NCBI RefSeq assembly: GCF_004765785.1
Contig: NZ_SBIT01000006.1
Location: 310,001 to 374,000 of the forward strand
DNA: 64,000 nucleotides
Direction: 5' to 3'
From: Halorussus ruber
GTDB lineage: Archaea; Halobacteriota; Halobacteria; Halobacteriales; Haladaptataceae
Under the pieces are notes generated by a model that was given only the letters and a program-made list of their open reading frames with translations, was not told the origin of the DNA and made no database searches. Shown here one piece after another: positions 8,413 through 17,287 of the stretch. A program made the translations under genes and the position numbers. How positions within the stretch are numbered: the stretch's first letter is position 1; each line of letters begins with the position of its first letter.

Positions 8413-9345
8413 ATTCCACTCGCAGGTCACGAGGTAGTCGGCGCTCGAATCGTCCGAGGCGGCGCGCGTGTCGAGGCTCACCGGCGCGTCGAGGTTCGCC
8501 GCCATGCCGACCGCGAGGAGGGACGCGACCGGGTGGTCGAACCGGTCCACGTCGCCGTAGGCGCTTCCCGAGACCTCGACCGTGAGTCGGCCGTCGGCGG
8601 CGTCGGCGTCGGTCGCGGCGCTCTCGACCAACTCGAAGCCCTCCGCGAGCGCGTCGGCCAGTCCCTCGCCGAGGCTTCCGGGGTCGTCGGGGATTTCGTC
8701 GGCCATCGAAGTCTCGAACTCGCGGTAGAGGCCGCCGCCGGTCGGCGAGAGCGAGACGCCGCGCTCGAACTCGTCGTCCTCGGCGACGAACAGCGCCGAG
8801 AGCGAGTCGGCGTCGGGCAGGTCGAATTCGCCGTGCTGGGGGACGAACAGGCGCACCCCCGCGAACGGGTCGTCGCTCGCGCCCGTCGGGACGTAGATTC
8901 GGTCGTCCTGCAAGCCGAGTTCGGCGGCGAGGTCGTCGCCGGTCGCCGCGAGCGCGCTGTAGACGCGCTCGCCGGTCTCGGCGGCGACGAACCGCTCGGG
9001 CGTGAGGTAATAGCTCAGTACCGCTGCGAAAATCCCCGTCCCGCCGAGCGCGAACAGCACGGTCCGCGACTCGGGGAGCGCCAGCGCGCCCAGCACCGCG
9101 AGCGCGCCGACCGCGAACAGACCGAGCGCGGTCCGCCGGTAGGTGGTCTGTCGCGCCCGAACGTACTCGCCTCTGAGCCGCCGGTTCTCCTCGGTCAGGA
9201 GCTCGACCTGCGCGGCGAGGTCCGCGGTGCGCTCCTCGTCCGAGGAGGACGCGCTGTCGATTTTACCCTCCGTCCCAGCGTCCGAACCGTCTCCGGCCTC
9301 CGACTCCAGCGTGGCTCTCTCGGGGTCGAGCGAGTCGCTACTCAT
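8380..9345 (-). CDS. Haloarchaeal membrane protein of the MoxR/DUF58 group
   Basis: This 321-residue protein begins MSSDSLDPERA at the ATG at 9345, which overlaps the stop of the upstream gene by 8 bases. Residues 1-35 are acidic and Ser-rich, and a short coiled coil follows (LAAQVELLTEENRRLRGEY). Two membrane helices lie around residues 65-105. The rest is a soluble domain of about 200 residues beginning LTPERFVAAETGERVYSAL. I do not recognise an enzymatic family. Its position as the last gene of a coupled minus-strand set with DUF58 suggests it belongs to that complex. Confidence 0.7.
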   Translation of the reverse strand: MSSDSLDPERATLESEAGDGSDAGTEGKIDSASSSDEERTADLAAQVELLTEENRRLRGEYVRARQTTYRRTALGLFAVGALAVLGALALPESRTVLFALGGTGIFAAVLSYYLTPERFVAAETGERVYSALAATGDDLAAELGLQDDRIYVPTGASDDPFAGVRLFVPQHGEFDLPDADSLSALFVAEDDEFERGVSLSPTGGGLYREFETSMADEIPDDPGSLGEGLADALAEGFELVESAATDADAADGRLTVEVSGSAYGDVDRFDHPVASLLAVGMAANLDAPVSLDTRAASDDSSADYLVTCEWNPDAAAFSTAE

Positions 9346-9883
9346 CGGTCTCACCCACGAGTCCGAGCGAGACGAGTTGGTAGCGATGCAGTCCGTAGGC
9401 CGCGAGTCCGCTCGCGCCGACCACCAGCGCGCCCGCCAGCCACAGGTCGAGGCCCGAGCGCGCCGCAATCCACGCCAGCGCGCCGCCGCCGAACGTCCAC
9501 GCGAGGACGACTCCGACAGCGAGCGCGACCGAGCCTCCGGCATCGACTCCCCGCCTCGTCGCAGACGCGAGGAGCATCCCGACCAGTCCGACCTCGACCG
9601 CGAGCAGTTCGAGCGGAACGCCGCTGGCGAGCGCGTTCGCCGGTAACACCGCGGCGAGCGCGACGTGACCCAGCGCGAACGCGGAGGTCGGTGCGAGGAG
9701 CAACCACGACGCGACGACGGCGAGGCCGCCGAGGACGGCGACGAGCGGGCGTCCCTCGGTGAGGCCGATGAGCGCCACCGCCGCCAGAAGCGCGCTCGCG
9801 CCGCCGAGTTTGGTCCGGTCGGTCGTGAGTCCGTCCCGCTTCCTTCGCTCCGCTCCGGCCTCGGAGTCGGCGTGTCCGGCCAT
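9338..9883 (-). CDS. Multi-pass membrane protein in the DUF58 operon
   Basis: This 181-residue protein starts with MAGHADSEAG at 9883, 2 bases after the DUF58 stop, and its end overlaps the next start. A charged N-terminus of about 25 residues is followed by about six hydrophobic segments. It has no catalytic motif. Small membrane proteins of unknown function are usual companions of haloarchaeal DUF58 genes, so it is probably a membrane partner of that protein. Confidence 0.75.
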   Translation of the reverse strand: MAGHADSEAGAERRKRDGLTTDRTKLGGASALLAAVALIGLTEGRPLVAVLGGLAVVASWLLLAPTSAFALGHVALAAVLPANALASGVPLELLAVEVGLVGMLLASATRRGVDAGGSVALAVGVVLAWTFGGGALAWIAARSGLDLWLAGALVVGASGLAAYGLHRYQLVSLGLVGETDE

Positions 9884-9885
9884 CG

Positions 9886-11373
9886 TCAGGCTCCCCTCCT
9901 CGCCCGTTTCTGCATCCGGTTGGCGGCCAGTAGCGCCTCCACCCGGTCGCCGGGGCCGACCTCGAAGGCCGTGACCCGGTCTAAGTTCGCCAGTTCCCGT
10001 CGGAACCGCTCGAAGTCGGCGTACCGGTCGTAGGACGCTTCGAGGTCGGCCTCGTCCTCGAACAGCGCCGTCGGCGTCAGGAACGCTCGCAAGTGGTCGT
10101 CTCCTCGCCGAGCAATCTTCGTCACCTCGCGGGTCTCGGTCCGGCGGGTGTCGTCGGTCAGCGCGACCACCGTCACCGCGCCGTGCAACTGGTCGAGGCG
10201 CGTCCGGGCCACCCGGAAGAGCGGGTCGTCGGTGACGCGCTCGACGTACGGGTCGGCATCCGCGAAGAACGGCTCCAGACGGTCGGCGAACGCCGAGTCC
10301 TCGCCGTGGAGTCGCTGGGCGCGCCGCCGCGCCGTCGCCGGTGAAATCGCCTCGGTTCGCTTTCCAGAGTCGTCGGTGATTTCCTCCGGTTCCAGCGCGC
10401 GAAGGCGGCGCTCTATCAGTCGGTATCCCTCCTCGGTGGTGGTCGGCGACTGGTCTACCAGCAGACCGTCGTCGCCCACCGCGTAGAGGGCCAGCGGGTC
10501 GCCGCGGTCCCGAGCGTGTTCCACGACCGCGAGCGCCACCTGCCGGACGTAGTCGAATTTGGTCTCGCCCTCGGCCCCGTCGGCCATCGACGACCGGCAG
10601 TCCACGAGCAGGACGCTCGCGCGCTCCGTCGTGGTCTCGAACTTCCGGACGTGGGGTTCGCCGAGCCGAGCGGTCGCGTTCCAGTCGATGTGGTTGACCT
10701 CGTCGCCGGGGACGTACGACCGGATGCCCGTCAACTCGAAGCCGGGACCGGTGTCGTCGCTGGCGTACTCGCCGAAGGGCGCTTGCACGGCCTCGCCGCC
10801 CGCGCCGACGTGGACGTTTCGCGGCCCCCGAGGGTTCACCGTCAGGTCCAGTTCCGACCCGGCGGGAAACGTCGCTCGGAAGCGCCCGGTCCGGTCGGTC
10901 ACCGACGCTGTCGGTCGGTCGAACTCGAAGGCCCCGGCCAGCGGGCACCGGACTGCGAACGCCGTCGCGGCGGCCCGCTGACCGGCCGACAGCGAGGCCC
11001 GGAGGCCGGTCTCAGCTACTTCGTCGGCGTCGTTCTCCGTCACTTCGTCGGTGTCACTTTCTCTCACTTCGAGGCCGACCGGCGGATTCGCTTCGAAGTC
11101 GATTGTGAACGGGGCCGGTTGCGGCAGTTCGGCGTCGAGGAGGACCCGGGACTCGTCGCCGACCCTGAGCGCCCCTTTCGACGCCGACTGCGCGACGGCG
11201 AGGTCGGACGACACCTTCGAGACGCTTCTGACGAACGCGTACTGTCGGGTGAGTAGCCACCCGGCGACTCCGGCCGCGCCGACCAGTAGTATCGGTCGGG
11301 CGAACAGGACGGCCAGTCCGGCGAGTACGACGACTAATCCCGCTTCTCCCCAGAAGCGGCGTGTCACCCCCAT
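9886..11373 (-). CDS. DUF58 domain-containing protein
   Basis: This 495-residue protein has two N-terminal helices (about residues 10-42) and an Ig-like region (LDAELPQPAPFTIDFEANPP). The DUF58 signature follows: GTEF-like geometry in GIRSYVPGDEVNHIDWNATA, then KFETTTERASVLLVDCRSSM, a vWA-like start with DxS-type residues. DUF58 proteins pair with MoxR ATPases. Here the MoxR gene is nearby but on the opposite strand. It heads a three-gene coupled operon on the minus strand. The start is the ATG at 11373, and an acidic insert (residues about 110-125) is visible. Confidence 0.9.
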   Translation of the reverse strand: MGVTRRFWGEAGLVVVLAGLAVLFARPILLVGAAGVAGWLLTRQYAFVRSVSKVSSDLAVAQSASKGALRVGDESRVLLDAELPQPAPFTIDFEANPPVGLEVRESDTDEVTENDADEVAETGLRASLSAGQRAAATAFAVRCPLAGAFEFDRPTASVTDRTGRFRATFPAGSELDLTVNPRGPRNVHVGAGGEAVQAPFGEYASDDTGPGFELTGIRSYVPGDEVNHIDWNATARLGEPHVRKFETTTERASVLLVDCRSSMADGAEGETKFDYVRQVALAVVEHARDRGDPLALYAVGDDGLLVDQSPTTTEEGYRLIERRLRALEPEEITDDSGKRTEAISPATARRRAQRLHGEDSAFADRLEPFFADADPYVERVTDDPLFRVARTRLDQLHGAVTVVALTDDTRRTETREVTKIARRGDDHLRAFLTPTALFEDEADLEASYDRYADFERFRRELANLDRVTAFEVGPGDRVEALLAANRMQKRARRGA

Positions 11374-11450
11374 GGTAACTGGAGACGGCGCGCGGGTAAT
11401 TCAAGCTACTGGCGCTCGCTGGCCCTTCTCGGTACGCTGTACCCCACCAG

Positions 11451-11460
11451 ACGTATAACC
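11451..11460 (+). promoter_or_regulatory. TATA box for the 11481 gene
   Basis: GTATAA at 11453-11458 lies 23-28 bases before the ATG at 11481. This is the spacing expected for a leaderless haloarchaeal transcript. Confidence 0.6.
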
Positions 11461-11480
11461 GATGCTGAAGTACCGCAGGT

Positions 11481-13721
11481 ATGGACCGGGGGAGTGGGGA
11501 AAGCAACGGACGAGTAGTCATCGTTCTCGCAGTCCTGCTAGCCGTGAGTGGGTCGGCCGCGCCGACCGCTCTCGGTGCGACTACTTCCGGTGTCACTTCC
11601 CCGAATTCACCCCATCTTCTCCCCGACCAGCAGGAACCGGGGTCGAACAACACCACCGTCGCCCACCGGAACCCCAGCGAGGTCAGCGAAAACGGCTCGG
11701 CCGCCGACATGCAGGAGTGGGTCTCCAAGGAGATGATCGGCCGACTCTCCGAGAGCGCCAACCTGAGCCAGTCCGACCGCGAACGCGCTCGGGAACTCGT
11801 CGGCAACGACTCCGAGTACTCGGACCTCGTCGAACAGTACGCCGAGGCCACGAACCGGACGAACGGGAGCGAGGGACGGACAAAATCCTTCGCCATCGCC
11901 GGACAGCGCCAGCGCCAGTTCTTCGCCGCCGTGGGAGAGTACCGGCGGCTTCACCGGACGTACCAAGCCGACCGCGAGAACGACAGCGACGACCTCGCGC
12001 TCCGACTCGCCCACCGGCTCGAACGACGACTGGTCGCGGTGAATCGCTCGGCGACTCGGCTGAACGCGAGCTACGAGAACATCTCCGGGGCCGAGCGCGC
12101 CAGCTTTCGGAGCGCCGCCCGGTCCATCGGAGAGATTCGCGGAAACGTCACGCGAACACAGCAGGCGGTCCGCGACCAGACGCTGACTCGGACCGAGTTG
12201 ACGGTCCGGGCGACCCGGTCGAGCGGCTCGTTCGCCGACCCTATTCCGCTCGAGGGTCGGCTCCGAACCGCCGAGGGCGACCCCGTCGCGGACGAGAACG
12301 TGACGCTCCTCGTCGGCAACCGGACGCTAAACGTCACGACCGGGCCGGACGGTCGGTTCGAAGTCGAATACCGGCCCACGCTCGCACCGGTCGGCGACCG
12401 ACCTCGGACGATTGCCTTCCGGCCCACGAACGACTCGGTCTACCTGCGGGACGCCGCGACAGTCCGGTTCGGCGTCGAACAGGTCACGCCCGAGGTTAGG
12501 GTCTCGAACCGGACGGCGTCCGTCCGGTACAACGAGACGTTAGTCGTCAACGGGTCTGTTGCCGCTGGCGACGCGGGCGTCCCGAGCGTGCCGGTCGCGG
12601 CGAGCGTCGGCGGCGTCAGAATCGCCAGCGGGCGGACCGGTCCGAACGGCTCGTTCGGCGTCGCGGGCCGACTCCCGGCGAACGTCTCGAACGGGAGTCA
12701 GTCGGTCCGCGTCCGCGTCGTTCCTGCCAACGCGACTCGGAACGCGTCGGGGTCCGGCACGCCCGGCTCAGGCTCTCTCGGGGCCAGTCCGCTCGGGTCC
12801 GGCGCATCAGGCCCGGCCAACGACCCTGACGCGCGACTCGCCGTCGCGTCGGCGGAAACGTCAGCCGAGGTCACGGTCGCGGCGACGCCGACCCGGACCT
12901 CGATAACGACCACGCGGACCGTCAACGGGACCGCGTTCGTCGCCGGAACCCTGCAAACCCGCGGCGGCGCTCCGGTCCCGAACCAGACCGTGGCGCTCCG
13001 CATCGGCGGCCAGACAGTCGGCAAGGCCGTGACGAACGAGACGGGCGGATTTGCGACCACGGTGGGGATTCCGGACTCGGTCGAGAACGACTCGGACTCG
13101 TCGGTCTCGGTCGCCGCGGTCCACTCGTCGGCGGGCGGGAACCTCGGCTCCTCGTCGGCTCAGGGGACCCTGACGGTCGGCTCTGCGGGCGGGCCGGTCT
13201 CCGGACGACTTCTTCGGTTCGGCGCGCTCGGACTGCTGACGGTCGCGGTCCTCGGCGCTGTCGGCTGGTGGGCGCGCTCGTCTGACGACGCTCCGTCGGA
13301 CCTCGACGCGGTTGGGGGCGACGAAACCGAGGAGGACGAAGCGGTCGAAGGGGCCGAGGAGGGTGACGGCGACTCGGCGGTCGGCGAGTTCGACGACGTT
13401 CGCCATCGAGCGGCGGGGACCCTCCTCGACGGCGCGAACGCGGCGCTCGACGCCGGAAACTCCGACGAGGCCGTGGTGGCCGCCTACGGCGCGGTCCGCC
13501 GAGAACTCGCGGGCGACGGGATTGCGGACCCGGAGCGCCCCCGAACCCACTGGGAGTTCTTCGCCGCCTGCCGGGAGGCCGGTGTGGGCGACGAGGCGCT
13601 CGGGCGACTGGAGGACCTGACCGAGACCTACGAGCGCGCCGCGTTCGCCGATGGGTCTGTGTCGGTGGCGGACGCGCGAGAGGCCGTGCGGACAGCAGAG
13701 TCGTTCGGCGCTGCCGCCTGA
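11481..13721 (+). CDS. Exported DUF4129-type protein with Ig-like domains
   Basis: This 746-residue protein has an N-terminal signal or anchor helix (VVIVLAVLLAVSGSAAPT, residues 12-29). A large extracytoplasmic part follows, rich in N-glycosylation sequons (NNT, NGS, NRT, NLS), first helical and then with beta-sandwich, carboxypeptidase-regulatory-like segments (VTLLVGNRTLNVTTGPDG). One membrane helix near residues 575-597 leads to a cytoplasmic C-terminal domain with PRTHWEFFAACREAG and LTETYERAAFADGSVS, which is the DUF4129 pattern. DUF4129 proteins belong to MoxR/DUF58/transglutaminase clusters, as here. It is divergent from the DUF58 operon, so the two may share a control region at 11374-11480. 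Confidence 0.85.
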   Translation: MDRGSGESNGRVVIVLAVLLAVSGSAAPTALGATTSGVTSPNSPHLLPDQQEPGSNNTTVAHRNPSEVSENGSAADMQEWVSKEMIGRLSESANLSQSDRERARELVGNDSEYSDLVEQYAEATNRTNGSEGRTKSFAIAGQRQRQFFAAVGEYRRLHRTYQADRENDSDDLALRLAHRLERRLVAVNRSATRLNASYENISGAERASFRSAARSIGEIRGNVTRTQQAVRDQTLTRTELTVRATRSSGSFADPIPLEGRLRTAEGDPVADENVTLLVGNRTLNVTTGPDGRFEVEYRPTLAPVGDRPRTIAFRPTNDSVYLRDAATVRFGVEQVTPEVRVSNRTASVRYNETLVVNGSVAAGDAGVPSVPVAASVGGVRIASGRTGPNGSFGVAGRLPANVSNGSQSVRVRVVPANATRNASGSGTPGSGSLGASPLGSGASGPANDPDARLAVASAETSAEVTVAATPTRTSITTTRTVNGTAFVAGTLQTRGGAPVPNQTVALRIGGQTVGKAVTNETGGFATTVGIPDSVENDSDSSVSVAAVHSSAGGNLGSSSAQGTLTVGSAGGPVSGRLLRFGALGLLTVAVLGAVGWWARSSDDAPSDLDAVGGDETEEDEAVEGAEEGDGDSAVGEFDDVRHRAAGTLLDGANAALDAGNSDEAVVAAYGAVRRELAGDGIADPERPRTHWEFFAACREAGVGDEALGRLEDLTETYERAAFADGSVSVADAREAVRTAESFGAAA

Positions 13722-13726
13722 CGCAC

Positions 13727-13734
13727 TTTTATAC
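13727..13734 (+). promoter_or_regulatory. TATA box for the aldo/keto reductase
   Basis: TTTTATAC ends 23 bases before the ATG at 13758, fitting a leaderless transcript. It lies only a few bases after the stop of the upstream gene, so the reductase has its own promoter. Confidence 0.55.
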
Positions 13735-13757
13735 TCCCGCCGGGCGACTGGGTTTGC

Positions 13758-14732
13758 ATGGAGTACACGACGCTCGGCGACACGGGTATGGAAGTCAGCC
13801 GAATCTGTCTCGGGTGCATGAGCTTCGGCACGAGCGACTGGCGGCCGTGGGTGCTGGACCCCGAGGAGGGCGAGGAGATAATCGAGCGCGCCATCGAGTT
13901 GGGTATCAACTTCTTCGACACCGCCAACATGTACTCGAACGGCGAGAGCGAGCGCGTCCTCGGCGACGCGCTGGAGGGGCGGCGCGACGAGAGCGTCGTC
14001 GCCACGAAGTGCTACTTCCAGATGGACGACGGGGACCCCAACTCCGGCGGCCTCTCGCGGAAGGCCATCGAGCAGGAACTGGAGAACTCGCTGGACCGCC
14101 TTGGGATGGACACCATCGACCTGTATCAGATTCACCGCTGGGACGACGACACGCCCGTCGAGCAGACCCTGCGGGCGCTCGACGACGCGGTGCGCCGCGG
14201 CAAGATTCGGTACGCCGGGGCCTCCTCGATGTGGGCCTACCAGTTCGCCGACGCGCTCCATACCAGCGACAGCCTCGGCTTGGAGCGGTTCCAGACCATG
14301 CAGAACCACTACAACCTCGTCTACCGCGAGGAGGAACGCGAGATGCTCCCGCTCTGCGAGCAGGAGAACGTCGGCGTGATGCCGTGGAGTCCCCTCGCGC
14401 GGGGCTACCTGACCCGGCCTCACGAGGACATCGACGCGACCGACCGCGGCGAGGCCGAGGAGCACATGTACGACCACCCCTACCGTGAGGGCGGCGGCAA
14501 GGAAATCAACGAGCGCGTCCAGCAACTCGCCGCCGACAAGGGCGTGACGATGGCCCAGATTTCGCTGGCGTGGCTCCTCGACAAGGACTGGGTGGACGCG
14601 CCCATCGTCGGCACCACCAGCGTCGAGCATCTCGAAGACGCCGTGGAGGCGCTGGAAATCGACCTCTCGGCCAGCGACGTGGCGTACCTCGAAGAACCCT
14701 ACGAACCCGTGCCGGTGTCGGGCCACGACTGA
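13758..14732 (+). CDS. Aldo/keto reductase
   Basis: This 324-residue AKR has the full catalytic tetrad: Asp54 (NFFDTANMYS), Tyr59, Lys84 (VVATKCYF) and His126 (YQIHRWD). C-terminal residues around IVGTTSVEHLEDAV bind the NADPH phosphate side. The sequence looks like the group of YajO/voltage-gated K+ channel beta-type AKRs. It reduces aldehydes or ketones in the cytosol, but the substrate cannot be told from sequence. It is a single gene with its own promoter. Confidence 0.92.
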   Translation: MEYTTLGDTGMEVSRICLGCMSFGTSDWRPWVLDPEEGEEIIERAIELGINFFDTANMYSNGESERVLGDALEGRRDESVVATKCYFQMDDGDPNSGGLSRKAIEQELENSLDRLGMDTIDLYQIHRWDDDTPVEQTLRALDDAVRRGKIRYAGASSMWAYQFADALHTSDSLGLERFQTMQNHYNLVYREEEREMLPLCEQENVGVMPWSPLARGYLTRPHEDIDATDRGEAEEHMYDHPYREGGGKEINERVQQLAADKGVTMAQISLAWLLDKDWVDAPIVGTTSVEHLEDAVEALEIDLSASDVAYLEEPYEPVPVSGHD

Positions 14733-14773
14733 GCCGAGCGAAGAGGGAATTGTAGAGTTGTCCTAAGCACACA

Positions 14774-14784
14774 ATTTTATTATC
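14774..14784 (+). promoter_or_regulatory. TATA box for the hydrolase pseudogene
   Basis: The ATTTTATTATC element lies about 28 bases before the ATG at 14812 and fits a leaderless start. The promoter appears intact although the gene is frameshifted. Confidence 0.5.
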
Positions 14785-14811
14785 TTTGAAATTATTTTGA
14801 ATGCCAAAACG

Positions 14812-15776
14812 ATGGATTTGATAGCTCACGACGTGACGAGCGCGGACGGCACGCGACTCCGAGTCTGGGAGGACGCGTCCGGAAACGGAGAAACTGAGGA
14901 AGCGGTCCTGTTCGTCCACGGGGCCATCACCCACTCGCGGGCGCTGTTCGCGCCGCCGGTCGAGGACGAGGAGGGCCGCCTCGACGATTCCTACTCGTGG
15001 TTCGCGCGACCGCCGAGGCGGGCCGGACCGCCTACGCGCTCGACGTGCGGGGCTACGGCGACAGCGAGTTCCCGCCCGAGATGGCCGAACCCCCCGAGGA
15101 GAACGACCCGCCGGTCCGCGCGGCCGACGCCGAGGCCGACGTGGCCGCCGCCTTCGAGTTCGCGGCCGAGCGCCACGCGGCGGTCCACGTCGTCGGGGTC
15201 TCGTGGGGGACGATGACCACCGGCCGGTTCTTCGCCGAGCGAAATCCCGACGCCTCCTCCTACGTCCAGTGCGCGCCGGTCTACGCTCCGCCCTACGAGT
15301 TCGCGGAGGGCATCTCGGCGCTCGGCCTCGACCCGGAGTTGGACGCCTACTTCGAAGACGACCGCGAGACGGTCGCCGAGCGCAAAGATGAGAACGCGAA
15401 TCCAAATCTGTTTGAAGCCACGTGGCGCTCGATGGTCAAGTCCGGACAGGGCGCTGCCGCCGACCGCGAGGAGGCCTACGTCGCCCAGACCGGCGCGCTC
15501 GCCGACGTGCGCGAGTGCTGTGCCGGAAACCCGCCCTACGACCCCGGCGATATTTCCGCTCCGACGCTGGTAGTTCGGGGGAGCGAGGACGGGGTCTCAG
15601 AGCGGTCAGACGCCCTGACGCTCTACGACGAACTCGGCGCGGCGAGGAGTCGAAACGAGTACGTCGAACTCGCGGGGGCCGACCACTACGCGATGCACGG
15701 CGACCGGCGGCGGGCGCTGTTCGACCTCGTGACGGCGTTTCAGGGCCGGAATCCCGGTTTTCAGGACCGGAACTGA
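14812..15776 (+). pseudogene. Alpha/beta hydrolase, interrupted by one frameshift
   Basis: The first frame reads from MDLIAHDVTSADG to DDSYSW (ending at 15000). The continuation VRATAEAGRTAYALDVRGYG is in another frame, with the shift at the GG at 14999-15000. Restoring one G rejoins a complete hydrolase of about 322 residues. It has the oxyanion region FVHGAITHS, the nucleophile elbow GVSWGTM, an acid in VVRGSEDGV and a histidine in GADHYAMHG. Everything else is intact, so the shift is recent, or a sequencing error, or is bypassed by recoding. The gene sits just before the livKHMGF-type importer and may have processed the imported substrate. Confidence 0.85.
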
Positions 15777-15885
15777 GAGCCCCTCGACCGCGGTTAGGCC
15801 GAGCGAATTCGAACGCTCCTCGGGAAACTCCGGATTTCGACGTGTCGCCGGGCTTCCATCTGCGATTTCTCGAACCCGAACATAC

Positions 15886-15899
15886 TGAATAATAATTAA
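15886..15899 (+). promoter_or_regulatory. AT-rich promoter of the liv operon
   Basis: TGAATAATAATTAA lies 35-48 bases before the chosen ATG at 15934. An upstream ATG at 15904 is too close to this element to be leaderless, which supports the downstream start. Confidence 0.45.
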
Positions 15900-15933
15900 C
15901 GTTATGGCCGCTGGCGTGTACCACCGTAGAGCC

Positions 15934-17283
15934 ATGCGAACCGACACGTCACGGCGGAAGTTCCTCGCGGCGACCGGGTTGACGGGCGTCACGGCGCTGA
16001 CGGGAATGGGAACGGCGGCGGCACAGGGCAACACGATTACGCTCGGCGGGTCGATGAGTCTCTCGGGGGACAACGCGGACCTCGGGCAACTCTACCGGGA
16101 CTCCTACGAGTTGACTATCCAACGCATCAACGAAGCCGGGGGCGTCGAGGCCGGAGACGGCACCACCTACGAGTTGGAGATGATTCTGCGCGACGACGAG
16201 ACCGACGCCTCCAAAAGTCGGGCCATCTATCAGGAACTCATCGACCGCGAGGGCGTGGACTACCTGCTCGGGCCGTACTCCAGCACGGTCACGCTCCCGG
16301 CGAGCGCCGTCGCGGCCCGCAACCAGCGTCCGATGGTCGAGGGCGGCGGAGCGAGTCCCGAAATCTTCAGTCAGGGCAACGAGTGGATTTTCGGCCTCCT
16401 GCCGACCGCCGACAAGTACCCCCTCTCGTCCATCGAGATGGCGATGGCCCAAGACTCGCCGCCCGAGTCGGCCGCGCTACTGGCCGAGAGCGACACCTTC
16501 AGCCAGAGTTCCGCGAAGGGCGCGCGCCAGAAACTGAACGAGGAGGGCGTGAACATCGCGGTGGACCAGACCTTCCCGACCGAGACCTCCGACCTCTCGA
16601 CGCTCCTCGGGCGCGTCCGGAGCAGTAACGCCGACATTTTGATTCTGGCGGCCCACCAGAAGCACGCGGTCATCCTCGCCAAGCAGATGGAGGCCCAGAA
16701 CGTGGACGTGGACATGGCGATGGCGACGGTCGGAAGCCTCACGTCGTCGTTCAAGGACCAGACCGGCGCGAACGGCGACTACGTGTACGGCCCGAGTTCG
16801 TGGGCCATCAACGCCACCTTCGAGGACAGCGTCTTCGGTTCGACCGGCGAGTTCGTGAGCGCCGTGGAATCGGAGTACGGCTATCAACCGGACTACCACA
16901 ACGCCGCGGGGGCCGCGGTCATCCAGACCTTCCAGCGGGCCTTCCAGCAAGTGAGTAGCCTCGGGCCGACCAACGTCCGCAACGCCATCCGCGACATCCA
17001 GTTCACCACCGCCTACGGCAACGTCGCGTTCGGCGACAACGGCGTCATCGACAAGGACATGCTGGTCTACCAGTGGCAACCGCAGGCTGGCGGACAGGCC
17101 GGTGGGACCACGCAGACCCAGAACGGGACCGCGACGAACGGGACCCAAAACGGCACCGCGACGCAGGGCGGAGGAGGCGGGGCCGGTGGGTCGGGCGGCG
17201 CGTCCCGGAAAGTCATCGTCTGGCCCGAGTCGGTCCAGCAGCGCCAACCGATTTACCCCATGCCGAACTGGTCCGAGCGATAG
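15934..17283 (+). CDS. livK: ABC transporter substrate-binding protein, LivK type
   Basis: This 449-residue periplasmic-binding-type protein begins with a Tat signal (SRRKFLAATGLTGV, residues 6-19) ending near GTAAAQGN. The mature part follows the Leu/Ile/Val-binding (ANF receptor) fold: TLGGSMSLSGDNADLG, then LLGPYSSTVTLPASAVA. Two features are odd. There is no cysteine at the cleavage site, so it is not an obvious lipoprotein. A Gly/Thr/Asn-rich insert of about 45 residues also separates LVYQWQPQ from the last strand KVIVWPESV. It captures the substrate (amino acid, amide or similar) for the permease encoded downstream. Confidence 0.9.
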   Translation: MRTDTSRRKFLAATGLTGVTALTGMGTAAAQGNTITLGGSMSLSGDNADLGQLYRDSYELTIQRINEAGGVEAGDGTTYELEMILRDDETDASKSRAIYQELIDREGVDYLLGPYSSTVTLPASAVAARNQRPMVEGGGASPEIFSQGNEWIFGLLPTADKYPLSSIEMAMAQDSPPESAALLAESDTFSQSSAKGARQKLNEEGVNIAVDQTFPTETSDLSTLLGRVRSSNADILILAAHQKHAVILAKQMEAQNVDVDMAMATVGSLTSSFKDQTGANGDYVYGPSSWAINATFEDSVFGSTGEFVSAVESEYGYQPDYHNAAGAAVIQTFQRAFQQVSSLGPTNVRNAIRDIQFTTAYGNVAFGDNGVIDKDMLVYQWQPQAGGQAGGTTQTQNGTATNGTQNGTATQGGGGGAGGSGGASRKVIVWPESVQQRQPIYPMPNWSER

Positions 17284-17287
17284 CGCG

